20,274 nucleotides of DNA from JBGOUJ01 sp041477005 (GTDB taxonomy: Bacteria; Acidobacteriota; Terriglobia; Bryobacterales; JACQDG01): the NCBI GenBank assembly GCA_041477005.1, contig JBGOUJ010000063.1:1-20274 (forward strand). The letters are read 5' to 3'. Below, in pieces: positions 1-6,635 of this stretch; the stretch's first letter is position 1, and each line of letters opens with the position of its first letter. The notes under the pieces are model-generated. The model saw nothing but the letters and a program-made list of their open reading frames with translations, made no database searches and was not told the DNA's origin. Position numbers and translations under genes: made by a program.

Positions 1-87
1 GATTTATAGCGCCTTAGTCGTTGATTCTCCGTCTCGGCGCTCGACAGTACGTTCAAGACGTTTGGTACTCGCTGTTCCGATTGGTGA

Positions 88-116
88 TTGACAAGAACCC
101 GAATGAGTATTAAAAC
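88..116 (+). promoter_or_regulatory. Candidate sigma-70-like promoter ahead of the Tad locus
   Basis: A perfect TTGACA lies at 88-93. After a 17-base spacer comes TAAAAC (111-116), and an alternative -10, TATTAA, lies at 109-114 with a 15-base spacer. Transcription would start around 120-125, only a few bases before the TTG (131) or ATG (140) of the first gene. The -35 is excellent and the -10 is weak. No other gene is seen in bases 1-130. Confidence 0.4.
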
Positions 117-130
117 TCTAGCAGTGAGAT

Positions 131-670
131 TTGTGCGCTATGCTTCAGCGAACCAGTTCTGACTTCGGAAACATCACTCGGATCCCCGTCGATCCGCGCC
201 GAGGTCACTCCACGCCCCGGAGTGTACTACGCCCGTATTCGATTTGTCAAGCGAAGTTTAGGCGCCGGGGCCAGTCGCTGGTTGAAACCGCCTTGTTAGT
301 GCCGTTTGTTTTTTTCCTTTTTCTCGGCCTTACAAATTTTGGTTTCTTCTGCTACGCCTTCATCACGGTGGGCCACGCAGCCGAGGTAGGGGCGAGTTAC
401 ATTGCCAGTGCGGTGCTTCAGAACAGTCAGCCTGCAGCCTGCGATGTCATTCTGCGGGACATGCAGTCGCTTCCGAACGTACCGGCTGTCACGACCTGCA
501 ACGCCGCGCCGCTGCAGGTAGCGGTGACTCAGAACTACCAGGAGCCCGCGACGGGCGAGCCCGCCGCCCAGGTGAAGGTGACGTACGACACGATCCAGCT
601 TTTTCCCTTGCCGTTCATGAGCGGCAAGATGACGATCAACCGCTGGGCGGTGGCGATCTTGAGGAACTAA
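131..670 (+). CDS. TadE-like minor pseudopilin (first copy)
   Basis: Predicted Tad pilus minor pseudopilin, made as a precursor and inserted in the inner membrane. The TadE signature is visible: a basic stretch RRRGQSLVETALL, where G47 is followed by Glu at +5 (E52), the prepilin-peptidase pattern, then a hydrophobic segment at about residues 50-75. The remainder is a periplasmic domain with two or three cysteines. The frame opens with TTG at 131 or ATG at 140, neither with a good ribosome binding site. Either start gives an unusually long 40-45 residue leader before the cleavage site, so the true start may be a non-standard codon nearer the basic stretch. Four bases separate it from the next gene, a second TadE, implying one operon. 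Family is clear; the start is not. Confidence 0.8.
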   Translation: MCAMLQRTSSDFGNITRIPVDPRRGHSTPRSVLRPYSICQAKFRRRGQSLVETALLVPFVFFLFLGLTNFGFFCYAFITVGHAAEVGASYIASAVLQNSQPAACDVILRDMQSLPNVPAVTTCNAAPLQVAVTQNYQEPATGEPAAQVKVTYDTIQLFPLPFMSGKMTINRWAVAILRN

Positions 671-674
671 GGAC

Positions 675-1238
675 TTGGATGAGCATTGGATGAGCAAAGG
701 TATGCAGAGATTCGGATGGGACAGGCGGTCGAGGAGGGGAAGCGCGCAGGTGGAGTTTGCCCTGTGCGCGATTTTCATGGTGTTTCTCCTGATCTCGATC
801 TTTGACATGGCTCGCGGGTTGTGGATCTACGTCACGGTGGCCGAGGCGGTTCGGGACGGAACCCGCTACTCCGCCGTTCGGGGCGCGAACTACGTCAATC
901 CGGCGAACATGACGCGGCTGACGGCCTCTCCGACGGGCGCCACGGTGGGGGACACGGTGAAGGTCGTGCAGCAGGCGGCGACCGGCCTGGTGCCGTCGCA
1001 GTTGAACGTGAAGCTCACGGACGCCTTGGGAACCATCGACTGCTCCCCCTCGACGACCTGCGCGGGCTCAGGGACGATTTGGCCGCGCGACGGGGCCGCC
1101 GACCTGAACCTGGAGATAGGCATTAATGTAACGTATCCGTATAACTCGATGGTGGTGATGTTTTTCCCCGGGGGGAAAGGGATACAGTTCGGGAAGTATG
1201 TTCTAGGAAGCACTTCGCGTCAGCGAATAGTTTTTTGA
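675..1238 (+). CDS. TadE-like minor pseudopilin (second copy)
   Basis: Second TadE-family pseudopilin. The motif RRGSAQVEFAL gives Gly22 followed by Glu at +5 and Phe at +6, the G/xxxxEF processing pattern, then a transmembrane helix at roughly residues 25-48 and a periplasmic domain with an isolated cysteine pair near residues 117-123. It follows the first TadE by four bases. TTG at 675 is taken as start because GAGGA lies about nine bases upstream; in-frame ATGs at 690 and 702 are alternatives and would give the shorter leader more usual in the family. TadE, TadF and TadG proteins are needed for Flp pilus assembly in other bacteria. Which member of that set this gene replaces cannot be told from sequence. 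Confidence 0.82.
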   Translation: MDEHWMSKGMQRFGWDRRSRRGSAQVEFALCAIFMVFLLISIFDMARGLWIYVTVAEAVRDGTRYSAVRGANYVNPANMTRLTASPTGATVGDTVKVVQQAATGLVPSQLNVKLTDALGTIDCSPSTTCAGSGTIWPRDGAADLNLEIGINVTYPYNSMVVMFFPGGKGIQFGKYVLGSTSRQRIVF

Positions 1239-1275
1239 GTGGAAAAGGGACTTGAGCGAAAAAGGGAGGAGAGCT

Positions 1276-3150
1276 ATGAGTTGGACAACGAGATCCAGAC
1301 AACGCGGCACCATCGTAGTCATGGTGACGCTTTCCATTTTGATGCTACTAGGCATGATGGGCCTGGTAGTCGACATCGGCTGGGCCTATTTCAGCCGGCA
1401 GGCGGCGCAGTCGGCCGCCGACGCCGCCGCACAAGCGGGCGCCCAGTACGCGTATAATGTGGGCCCCGAGGGCAGCAAGCAATTCGCCACGTACGGCGCC
1501 TTGGGCGCAAACAACGGGAGCGTGCTAACGCAGGCCAGAGCCTTCGCCCAACGCAACGGCTTTAAGGACGGCGGCATGGGAGGCCTGCAAACGGTGACGA
1601 TCACATCGGGCACCAGTAGTTTTCAGGATCCGAACCTGGCTACGCTGGCCCCGCAAGTCGCCTACTGGTGCCAGGCCGTGGTTACCACGAAGGTGACTTC
1701 CCTGTTCGCAACGGCGGCCAAGGCCGGCAGCTCCATGAACACTGGCGCTACCGCCATCGCCGCTGTGGTGATTGCGCCGCTGCCAGGGTCGATCCAGACG
1801 CTGAACCAGGTCGGCGACCCCGCGCCTACTGTTCCGAACGGCAGCAACCCCTGGTCGTCTACAGAGAAGGGCATTGGCGGCTCTTGCGAAAAGGGCGGGT
1901 CCAAGATCACCGCTCCCGGCGGGTGGTTCAACAACTCTTCCGCCGACGGAGACAACCGCTCCGGCGGTAAGTACGCCCTGCACACCAACGGCGTTGGGAC
2001 CGTTACCTGTCCCAACTTGCAGTTCGCCCACGACGCGAACGACAACAAAGGAAAGCCCGACAGCATCTCCAGTTACACAAACGGGCCTCAGAGCGACGAT
2101 CCCACCAAGAAGATCAACTGCGGCAAGCAGCCGCCGGTGACGATTACCGACACCAACGGAAACTCCCAAACAGGTTCCGGAAGTGACGTGGTGGGCAAGT
2201 TGTGCAGTGCGACCGGAGGCGTTGTGCACGGTGTGACTGCTGCGCTGAGCAACACCACCCTCGCCCCGGGCGTCTACCTGGCAGGGGGGACCTCCCAAAA
2301 AAATGGAAAGACGATATTCACCCCCTCCAACGGACCGGTCATTCTCGGCAATTCGAGCGACCCGAGCCACCCGGTGACCCTTGGCCAGGGCACCTACATC
2401 TTCCTCGGCGGAGGCGATTTGCAGAACTGTAGGCTCAACCAGGGAACGTATGTATTTGCCGGCGCGCCGGGGACTGATCCGGATGATGGGAATCACAGGG
2501 TCCTCAACATCAGCAATGTGACCGACGGGGGGGGAGGATCGAAGGGGAACTTGTGCATCACCACCGACACGAAGTATAAGCCCGATCCGAACTCTTCGCT
2601 GCGCCTGTTGGAGTCCAGCTCCGACTATGGGGTTCAGCCGATTAAGTCCGATGGGACGAATTTCGGTGGGCTTGCGCAGGTGACGGGGGGTCTTGGCGCC
2701 GCGTGCTCGGGGCCGAATTGGGGCACCGACCAGACCACGAGGGGCTTCGGCGAGACGACGATCAAGCCACCCATCTCCGGCAACGCCAACATCGACCTGA
2801 CGGGCCTGAAGGGCCGCACCCTCTGCCTTCCGGGCGCGTGCGGGTCGGATGATGCTTCCCTCTCCTTGTATCAGGGCTCCCTGGTGTGGCAGGACCGGGA
2901 CAACAACGCCTTCCTGGGCACTTCCCAGGTCAGCGTCAACCCGGGCAGCAGCGGCCTCTTGAACTTGCGGGGCTTGGTTTACCAGCCACACGGCGGGGTC
3001 TTGAACGTGAAGAGCGGCCTCCTCAACAAAAGCACACACATCGTCAGCGGCGCGATTACCATGGCCCAGTCGAGCGGGAGCACGCAGGTCACGCTATCGC
3101 CTCCGCCGGCGGCCACTGGTTTTCAGACAATCGTAGCGCTAGTGCGTTAA
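1276..3150 (+). CDS. TadG-like Tad pilus assembly protein with large extracytoplasmic domain
   Basis: Predicted Tad locus protein anchored by one N-terminal helix. The start is ATG at 1276 because GGAGGAG (1264-1270) lies five bases before it; the frame also opens at TTG 1252 but without such a site. The N-terminus reads RQRGTIVVMV, then a transmembrane segment (about residues 12-36), then the Tad-domain hallmark of Ala/Asp-rich repeats, QSAADAAAQAGAQ. Unlike the two TadE proteins it has no Glu at +5 after the glycine, so it is probably not cleaved as a pseudopilin. The remaining 570 or so residues are Gly/Ser/Asn/Thr-rich with strand-like stretches such as GTYIFLGGGDLQN and scattered cysteines, suggesting a beta-rich exported domain. 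It is seven bases upstream of the next gene. At 624 residues it is at the long end for TadG. Confidence 0.8.
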   Translation: MSWTTRSRQRGTIVVMVTLSILMLLGMMGLVVDIGWAYFSRQAAQSAADAAAQAGAQYAYNVGPEGSKQFATYGALGANNGSVLTQARAFAQRNGFKDGGMGGLQTVTITSGTSSFQDPNLATLAPQVAYWCQAVVTTKVTSLFATAAKAGSSMNTGATAIAAVVIAPLPGSIQTLNQVGDPAPTVPNGSNPWSSTEKGIGGSCEKGGSKITAPGGWFNNSSADGDNRSGGKYALHTNGVGTVTCPNLQFAHDANDNKGKPDSISSYTNGPQSDDPTKKINCGKQPPVTITDTNGNSQTGSGSDVVGKLCSATGGVVHGVTAALSNTTLAPGVYLAGGTSQKNGKTIFTPSNGPVILGNSSDPSHPVTLGQGTYIFLGGGDLQNCRLNQGTYVFAGAPGTDPDDGNHRVLNISNVTDGGGGSKGNLCITTDTKYKPDPNSSLRLLESSSDYGVQPIKSDGTNFGGLAQVTGGLGAACSGPNWGTDQTTRGFGETTIKPPISGNANIDLTGLKGRTLCLPGACGSDDASLSLYQGSLVWQDRDNNAFLGTSQVSVNPGSSGLLNLRGLVYQPHGGVLNVKSGLLNKSTHIVSGAITMAQSSGSTQVTLSPPPAATGFQTIVALVR

Positions 3151-3157
3151 TGCTGTT

Positions 3158-4774
3158 ATGACTGGTCCCAGCACAATCCGAAGCCGCCTGCTGCCGTCGC
3201 TGAGCGGCTGCATCTTCTCCACGACCCTGGTGTTGCTGTTTGTGCTGGGCCAGGGAGGCAACGGCCTGCTGCGGGATTCCGACACCGGTTGGCACATTCG
3301 GACCGGCCAGTGGATCCTGGAACACAGGGCGGTCCCGCAGCAGGATTTGTTTTCGTTTTCCAAGCCCGGGGGCCGGTGGTTTGCCTGGGAGTGGTTGAGT
3401 GACGTGCTGTTCGCCCTGCTCGATCGCTATGCCGGCCTGGCGGGGTTGGTGCTGGTGTCGGCGCTGGTGATTGCGCTGCTGTGCAGCGCGCTCTATCGCT
3501 TTTCGGTCGAGCGGGGAGCAGACGCGGTGGTGGCGGTAGCCGTGACGTTCGCGGCCTACTATGCCTCCTCGATACACTGGCTGGCGCGGCCGCACATATT
3601 CGGCTGGGCCCTGGCATTGGCTTTCTATATAGTTCTGGAGCGCTCCCGGGCCGGGGGGCGCGCCGTTTTCTGGCTGGTTCCTCTGGCGGCGCTGTGGGCC
3701 AATCTGCACGCCAGCTTCGTGCTGGGGTTGCTGCTGGTGGCTGTCTATGGAATCGGGGAGCTGCTGCAGGCCGCTTTCGCGGCCGGAGAGTCCGCTCCGG
3801 AGGTCCGGCGCCGGGCTCTTCACAATGTATCTCGCTACGGGCTCGTACTCGCCGCCTGCGGGGCCGCCACCTTACTAAACCCGTATGGCGCCCGCGTGCA
3901 CCTGCACATCTGGGAGTACCTGAAGAACCAGTATATCTTCGACCACATCACTGAATTCTCGTCTCCCAATTTCCATGCTCCGGCAGTGCGGTTTTTCGAG
4001 TTCCTGGTGATGGCGGGCATCGCCAGCGCACTGTGGATGCTGCGGCGGGGGCGCTTCGCCCCCAGTCTGCTGGTCTTCGGTTTGGCTCATGCCAGCCTGG
4101 AGTCGGCGCGGTACATTCCGCTGTATGCCATATTCGCCGCGCCGGTGATCGCCGAGGCGCTGACCGCCGGCTGCTTGGCCGCGCATCGATCGGCGGCCCT
4201 GCCGGGGTGGGCGCGCCGCCGGCTGGCGGGCCTGCAGCGATTCGGGGCGGACATCGGGCGCATCGACGCCCAGCCGCACCTGCCGGCCGTTTCCATGCTG
4301 GCGATCGCGCTGGTGGCCGTGGGCCTGTTCGCGCCGGCGCCGGTCAAGGGGTTCCCGAGCGGCTTCAGCCGGAAACTGTTTCCGGCAGCGGCGGCGGATT
4401 TCCTGGAACGCGGCGGCCCGGCAGGAAACGTCCTTTCCACCGACCAGTGGTCGAGCTACCTGATCTATCGTGCCTTTCCCCGGGTCCGGGTCTTTATGGA
4501 CGGGCGAAGCGACTACTATGGCTCGGAGCTCGGGGAATTATACCTGAACTTGATGTCGGCCAATCACAGTTGGAGGGAGACTCTGGAGCAGTACCGCGTG
4601 GATGCGGTGGTTCTCCCGGTGGACTGCGCGCTGGTGGGAGCGATGAAGGAATCGGCCGAGTGGAAGGTCACCTATGACGACGGGCTGGCTATTGTTTTTC
4701 ACCGAGCCGATGCGCGAACGTCCGAACTGCTGGCCGCCGCGCACGGCGTTGGAACAGCGGAGATCCGTCCATGA
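3158..4774 (+). CDS. Polytopic membrane protein, GT-C glycosyltransferase-like
   Basis: A 538-residue inner-membrane protein with about ten hydrophobic segments. Near the N-terminus, after the first helix, is the acidic loop LLRDSDTGWHIRTG followed by an aromatic-rich stretch WFAWEWLSDVLFALLDRY. Asp residues in the first external loop are typical of GT-C lipid-linked-sugar transferases. The soluble C-terminus (about residues 410-530) contains RVFMDGRSDYYGSEL and a variant nucleotide- or sugar-binding-like fold common to this uncharacterised family. No catalytic assignment can be made. It starts seven bases after tadG and immediately precedes the pilin array, so modification of pilin or of a surface glycan is possible (inference). 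No strong ribosome binding site is seen, which suggests translational coupling with tadG. Confidence 0.6.
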   Translation: MTGPSTIRSRLLPSLSGCIFSTTLVLLFVLGQGGNGLLRDSDTGWHIRTGQWILEHRAVPQQDLFSFSKPGGRWFAWEWLSDVLFALLDRYAGLAGLVLVSALVIALLCSALYRFSVERGADAVVAVAVTFAAYYASSIHWLARPHIFGWALALAFYIVLERSRAGGRAVFWLVPLAALWANLHASFVLGLLLVAVYGIGELLQAAFAAGESAPEVRRRALHNVSRYGLVLAACGAATLLNPYGARVHLHIWEYLKNQYIFDHITEFSSPNFHAPAVRFFEFLVMAGIASALWMLRRGRFAPSLLVFGLAHASLESARYIPLYAIFAAPVIAEALTAGCLAAHRSAALPGWARRRLAGLQRFGADIGRIDAQPHLPAVSMLAIALVAVGLFAPAPVKGFPSGFSRKLFPAAAADFLERGGPAGNVLSTDQWSSYLIYRAFPRVRVFMDGRSDYYGSELGELYLNLMSANHSWRETLEQYRVDAVVLPVDCALVGAMKESAEWKVTYDDGLAIVFHRADARTSELLAAAHGVGTAEIRP

Positions 4775-4843
4775 CCGATCCCCGCAGGACCTTTCAGTTA
4801 GGGTCCGGCCAGCGACCGGTATCTTTAAATGGAGGAGGAACTG

Positions 4844-5038
4844 ATGACTGCGTTTGAGACTTCGATCCGGCGGTTTCTGCTGGAGGAGGACGGACAGGAC
4901 ACCATGGAGTACACGCTGCTGTTGGGCTTTGTCGCTCTGGCCGCGGCCGCCATCTTCCCGGTGGTCGCCGGCAGCGTCAAGACGATCTGGCAGGTGGCCA
5001 GTAATCACCTGTCCAACGCAGCCAGCGCCACGAAATAG
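4844..5038 (+). CDS. flp: Flp major pilin, copy 1
   Basis: A 64-residue Flp-family prepilin. The leader ends EEDG and is followed by QDTMEYTLLLGF: Gly17 with Glu at +5 and Tyr at +6, the signature of Flp processing by a TadV/CpaA peptidase. One hydrophobic helix (about residues 24-44) and a short polar tail, SNHLSNAASATK, complete it. ATG 4844 is chosen because GGAGGAGG (4831-4838) precedes it at normal spacing; an ATG at 4829 is inside that region and is rejected. After cleavage the mature subunit would be about 47 residues, as usual for Flp. First of a seven-member tandem array. Confidence 0.92.
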   Translation: MTAFETSIRRFLLEEDGQDTMEYTLLLGFVALAAAAIFPVVAGSVKTIWQVASNHLSNAASATK

Positions 5039-5093
5039 AACGCCCGGTTGCCGCGCGGGGGCCGGTCGCCGACACTTTTGACGGAGGAACGAA

Positions 5094-5291
5094 ATGACTG
5101 CTCTCGAGTTTTTGGTCGGCCGGTTTTTGCGGGAGGAAGACGGGCAGGACACCATGGAGTACACGCTGCTGTTGGGCTTTGTCGCCCTGGCCGCGGCCGC
5201 CATCTTCCCGGGGGTGAGTACCAGCATCAAGACGATCTGGCAGGTGGCCAGTAATCGCATGTCCAACGCGGCGGTCAACAAAGCGCCATAG
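5094..5291 (+). CDS. flp: Flp major pilin, copy 2
   Basis: A 65-residue Flp prepilin, preceded by GGAGGA at 5083-5088. The core GQDTMEYTLLLGFVALAA is identical to copy 1. Differences cluster after the helix: GVSTSIKTIWQVASN and a divergent tail, RMSNAAVNKAP. This is the only intact copy with a Gly in place of the first Val after the Pro, and the only one with a changed C-terminal tail, so it may be a minor or weakly polymerising variant. The spacer before it is nearly the same as that before copy 3, so copies 2 and 3 look like a recent duplication. Confidence 0.92.
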   Translation: MTALEFLVGRFLREEDGQDTMEYTLLLGFVALAAAAIFPGVSTSIKTIWQVASNRMSNAAVNKAP

Positions 5292-5294
5292 AAC

Positions 5295-5309
5295 GCCCGG
5301 TTGCCGGGC
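5295..5309 (+). other. Stem-loop after flp copy 2
   Basis: GCCCGG-TTG-CCGGGC: a perfect six-base-pair stem with a three-base loop, starting four bases after the flp2 stop codon. There is no T-run, so it is not a classical terminator. It may shield the 3' end of a processed pilin mRNA. Confidence 0.5.
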
Positions 5310-5348
5310 AGGGGGCCGGTCGCCGACACTTTTGACGGAGGGAACGAA

Positions 5349-5543
5349 ATGAATGCTCTCGAGTTTTTGGTCGGCCGGTTTCTGCGGGAGGAAGACGGAC
5401 AGGACACCATGGAGTACACGCTGCTTTTGGGCTTTGTCGCTCTGGCCGCGGCCTCCATCTTCCCGGTAGTGACCACCAGCATCAAGACGATTTGGAACGT
5501 GGCCAGTAATCACCTGAGCAACGCGGCCAGCGCCTCAAAATAG
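5349..5543 (+). CDS. flp: Flp major pilin, copy 3
   Basis: A 64-residue Flp prepilin starting at ATG 5349, with GGAGGG (about 5336-5341) upstream; the in-frame TTG at 5301 is in the conserved spacer and is not used. The leader and core match copies 2 and 4 except Ala to Ser near the end of the helix (LAAASIFPVV). The tail is SNHLSNAASASK. The G/QDTMEY processing site is intact. Expected function: fibre subunit of the Tad pilus. Confidence 0.92.
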   Translation: MNALEFLVGRFLREEDGQDTMEYTLLLGFVALAAASIFPVVTTSIKTIWNVASNHLSNAASASK

Positions 5544-5549
5544 AACGCC

Positions 5550-5577
5550 CGGTTGCCAGGCAGATAGCCGGCAACCG
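5550..5577 (+). other. Stem-loop after flp copy 3
   Basis: Arms CGGTTGCC (5550-5557) and GGCAACCG (5570-5577) pair perfectly over eight bases around a 12-base loop, between the flp3 stop and the flp4 ribosome binding site. No T-run follows. Confidence 0.5.
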
Positions 5578-5600
5578 CCACTTTCGACAGGAGGAACGGA

Positions 5601-5795
5601 ATGACTGCTATCGAGTTTTTGGTCCGCCGGTTTCTGCGGGAGGAAGACGGGCAGGACACCATGGAGTACACGCTGCTGTTGGGCTTTGTCGCTCTGGCTG
5701 CGGCCGCCATCTTCCCGGTGGTGACCACCAGCATCAAGACGATTTGGAATGTGGCCAGCAATCACCTGTCCAACGCGGCCAGCGCCGCGAAATGA
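5601..5795 (+). CDS. flp: Flp major pilin, copy 4
   Basis: A 64-residue Flp prepilin. AGGAGG at 5589-5594 supports ATG 5601. The sequence has the canonical G/QDTMEY cleavage region, the shared helix and the tail SNHLSNAASAAK, which is identical to copy 6. It is the closest thing to a consensus member of the array. Confidence 0.93.
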   Translation: MTAIEFLVRRFLREEDGQDTMEYTLLLGFVALAAAAIFPVVTTSIKTIWNVASNHLSNAASAAK

Positions 5796-5804
5796 CCGCC
5801 GGCG

Positions 5805-5834
5805 CCCGGGCCAGCGCCGAATCGCCGGCCCGGG
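5805..5834 (+). other. Stem-loop after flp copy 4
   Basis: Arms CCCGGGCC (5805-5812) and GGCCCGGG (5827-5834), an eight-base-pair GC stem with a 14-base loop, just after the flp4 stop codon (5793-5795). No T-run follows. Confidence 0.5.
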
Positions 5835-5867
5835 GGGCGACCAAGCTTTCGATTCGGAGGAGCCAAA

Positions 5868-6029
5868 TTAGGGCTCTTAAGGGCTTTGGTGGGTAGGTTT
5901 CTGCTGGAGGATGACGGGCAGGACGCGATGGAGCACACTTTGTTGTTGGGTTTTGTCGCCCTGGCCGCGGCCGCGCTCTTCCCCCTTGTGACCACGAGCG
6001 TCAAGACGATCCGGCAGACTGCTGATTGA
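5868..6029 (+). pseudogene. Degenerate Flp pilin, copy 5 (ATG lost, tail truncated)
   Basis: The frame from 5868 to the TGA at 6027 encodes a recognisable Flp: RFLLEDDGQDAMEHTLLLGF, then the shared helix, then TTSVKTIRQTAD and a stop. A good ribosome binding site (GGAGGAG, 5856-5862) is retained, but the codon where the other copies have ATG is TTA. TTG at 5886 or GTG at 5889 could still start a shortened leader. Three features point to decay: no ATG, the +6 Tyr changed to His in MEH, and about 14 residues missing at the C-terminus. The frame has nevertheless stayed open over the core, so it may be a recent casualty or a short variant translated from TTG. Its length, 47-53 residues, is too short for many gene finders. 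Confidence 0.7.
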
Positions 6030-6030
6030 C

Positions 6031-6055
6031 GCCCGGCGCTGGATCGACGCCGGGC
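6031..6055 (+). other. Stem-loop after flp copy 5
   Basis: Arms GCCCGGCG (6031-6038) and CGCCGGGC (6048-6055), a perfect eight-base-pair stem with a nine-base loop, starting right after the stop codon of copy 5. No T-run follows. Confidence 0.5.
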
Positions 6056-6089
6056 CGGTGACTTTGAACCTTTTAAGGAGACGTGACAA

Positions 6090-6284
6090 ATGACCGCTTT
6101 TCGAGACATAATGCATGGGTTTCTGCTGGGGGAAGACGGACAGGACACAATGGAGTACACTTTATTGTTGGGCTTTGTGGCCCTGGCCGCAGCCGCTATC
6201 TTTCCGGTGGTGACTGACAGCATCAAGACGATTTGGAATGTGGCCAGCAATCACTTGAGCAACGCGGCCAGCGCTGCGAAATAA
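6090..6284 (+). CDS. flp: Flp major pilin, copy 6
   Basis: A 64-residue Flp prepilin with AAGGAG at 6075-6080 before ATG 6090. The leader is the most divergent of the intact copies (MTAFRDIMHGFLLGEDG), but the mature part is nearly identical to copy 4, differing mainly at TDSIKT versus TTSIKT. A new leader on an unchanged mature part fits either gene conversion of the mature region or strong selection on it. The cleavage site G/QDTMEY is intact. Confidence 0.92.
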   Translation: MTAFRDIMHGFLLGEDGQDTMEYTLLLGFVALAAAAIFPVVTDSIKTIWNVASNHLSNAASAAK

Positions 6285-6324
6285 CGGCGGCTGCTGGACC
6301 AACGGGGCGGGGAGGTCGCCGCTG

Positions 6325-6524
6325 TATGCGCTTCAGGCGCTCCCCGCCGCCTTCTTCAGAGGAAGACGGCAAACACGATGGAGTACACGCCGCTGCCGGA
6401 CTGGGCCGCGCTGGCGCCTTGCTGGGTTGCCAGTGCTGACCGTCAGCGACGATTCGGCAAGTGGCCGGTAACCACCCTGTGCAACGCGGCGAGGGGGACG
6501 AGTTACAATCTGTCTGTCCGGTAA
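6325..6524 (+). pseudogene. Decayed Flp pilin, copy 7
   Basis: Starting at ATG 6325, a leader-like stretch ends EEDG near 6370. The coding frame then shifts: the GQDT region is two bases shorter than in intact copies. In the shifted frame MEYTPLPDWAALAP is read, and further on the DNA still resembles the pilin 3' end (TTCGGCAAGTGGCC, then GTGCAACGCGGCGAG at about 6479-6493). The hydrophobic helix is destroyed and frameshifts separate the parts. It is a pseudogene of the same family and the most decayed end of the array, adjacent to cpaB. Confidence 0.7.
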
Positions 6525-6635
6525 GCGGGGCCGGCGCGACGGAGAGGTCGCAGGGGTGGTTCGCGGGCTTGCCCGTTTGAGGCCGAACGTTCCCGGCGGA
6601 AGCGGAGCGCGCGGCCCGTATAGTTGGGGTGACAC

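Larger units (their letters stand above)
4844..6524 (+). repeat. Tandem array of seven flp pilin units
   Basis: Start-to-start distances are 250, 255, 252, 267, 222 and about 235 bases. Each unit is a pilin gene plus a 50-70 base spacer. The spacers before copies 2 and 3 are almost the same, with GGTCGCCGACACTTTTGACG in both. The spacer before copy 4 is related, and later ones have diverged. Identity is highest in the stretch coding for the cleavage site and helix. This points to tandem duplication with continuing recombination at the left end and decay at the right end. Confidence 0.85.

Noticed and set aside
1525..3039. 504-residue minus-strand open frame opposite tadG
   Set aside because: It mirrors a well-supported + strand gene in GC-rich DNA, has no ribosome binding site and no recognisable domain.
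4538..5513. Long minus-strand open frames across the pilin array
   Set aside because: They repeat with the array only because the pilin genes repeat; each is the antisense of a real pilin.
4844..6524. CRISPR-like repeat array
   Set aside because: The repeated units are whole pilin genes of about 250 bases, not short repeats with unique spacers.
6619..6624. TATAGT as a -10 promoter element for cpaB
   Set aside because: It would start transcription about five bases before the ATG and has no -35.
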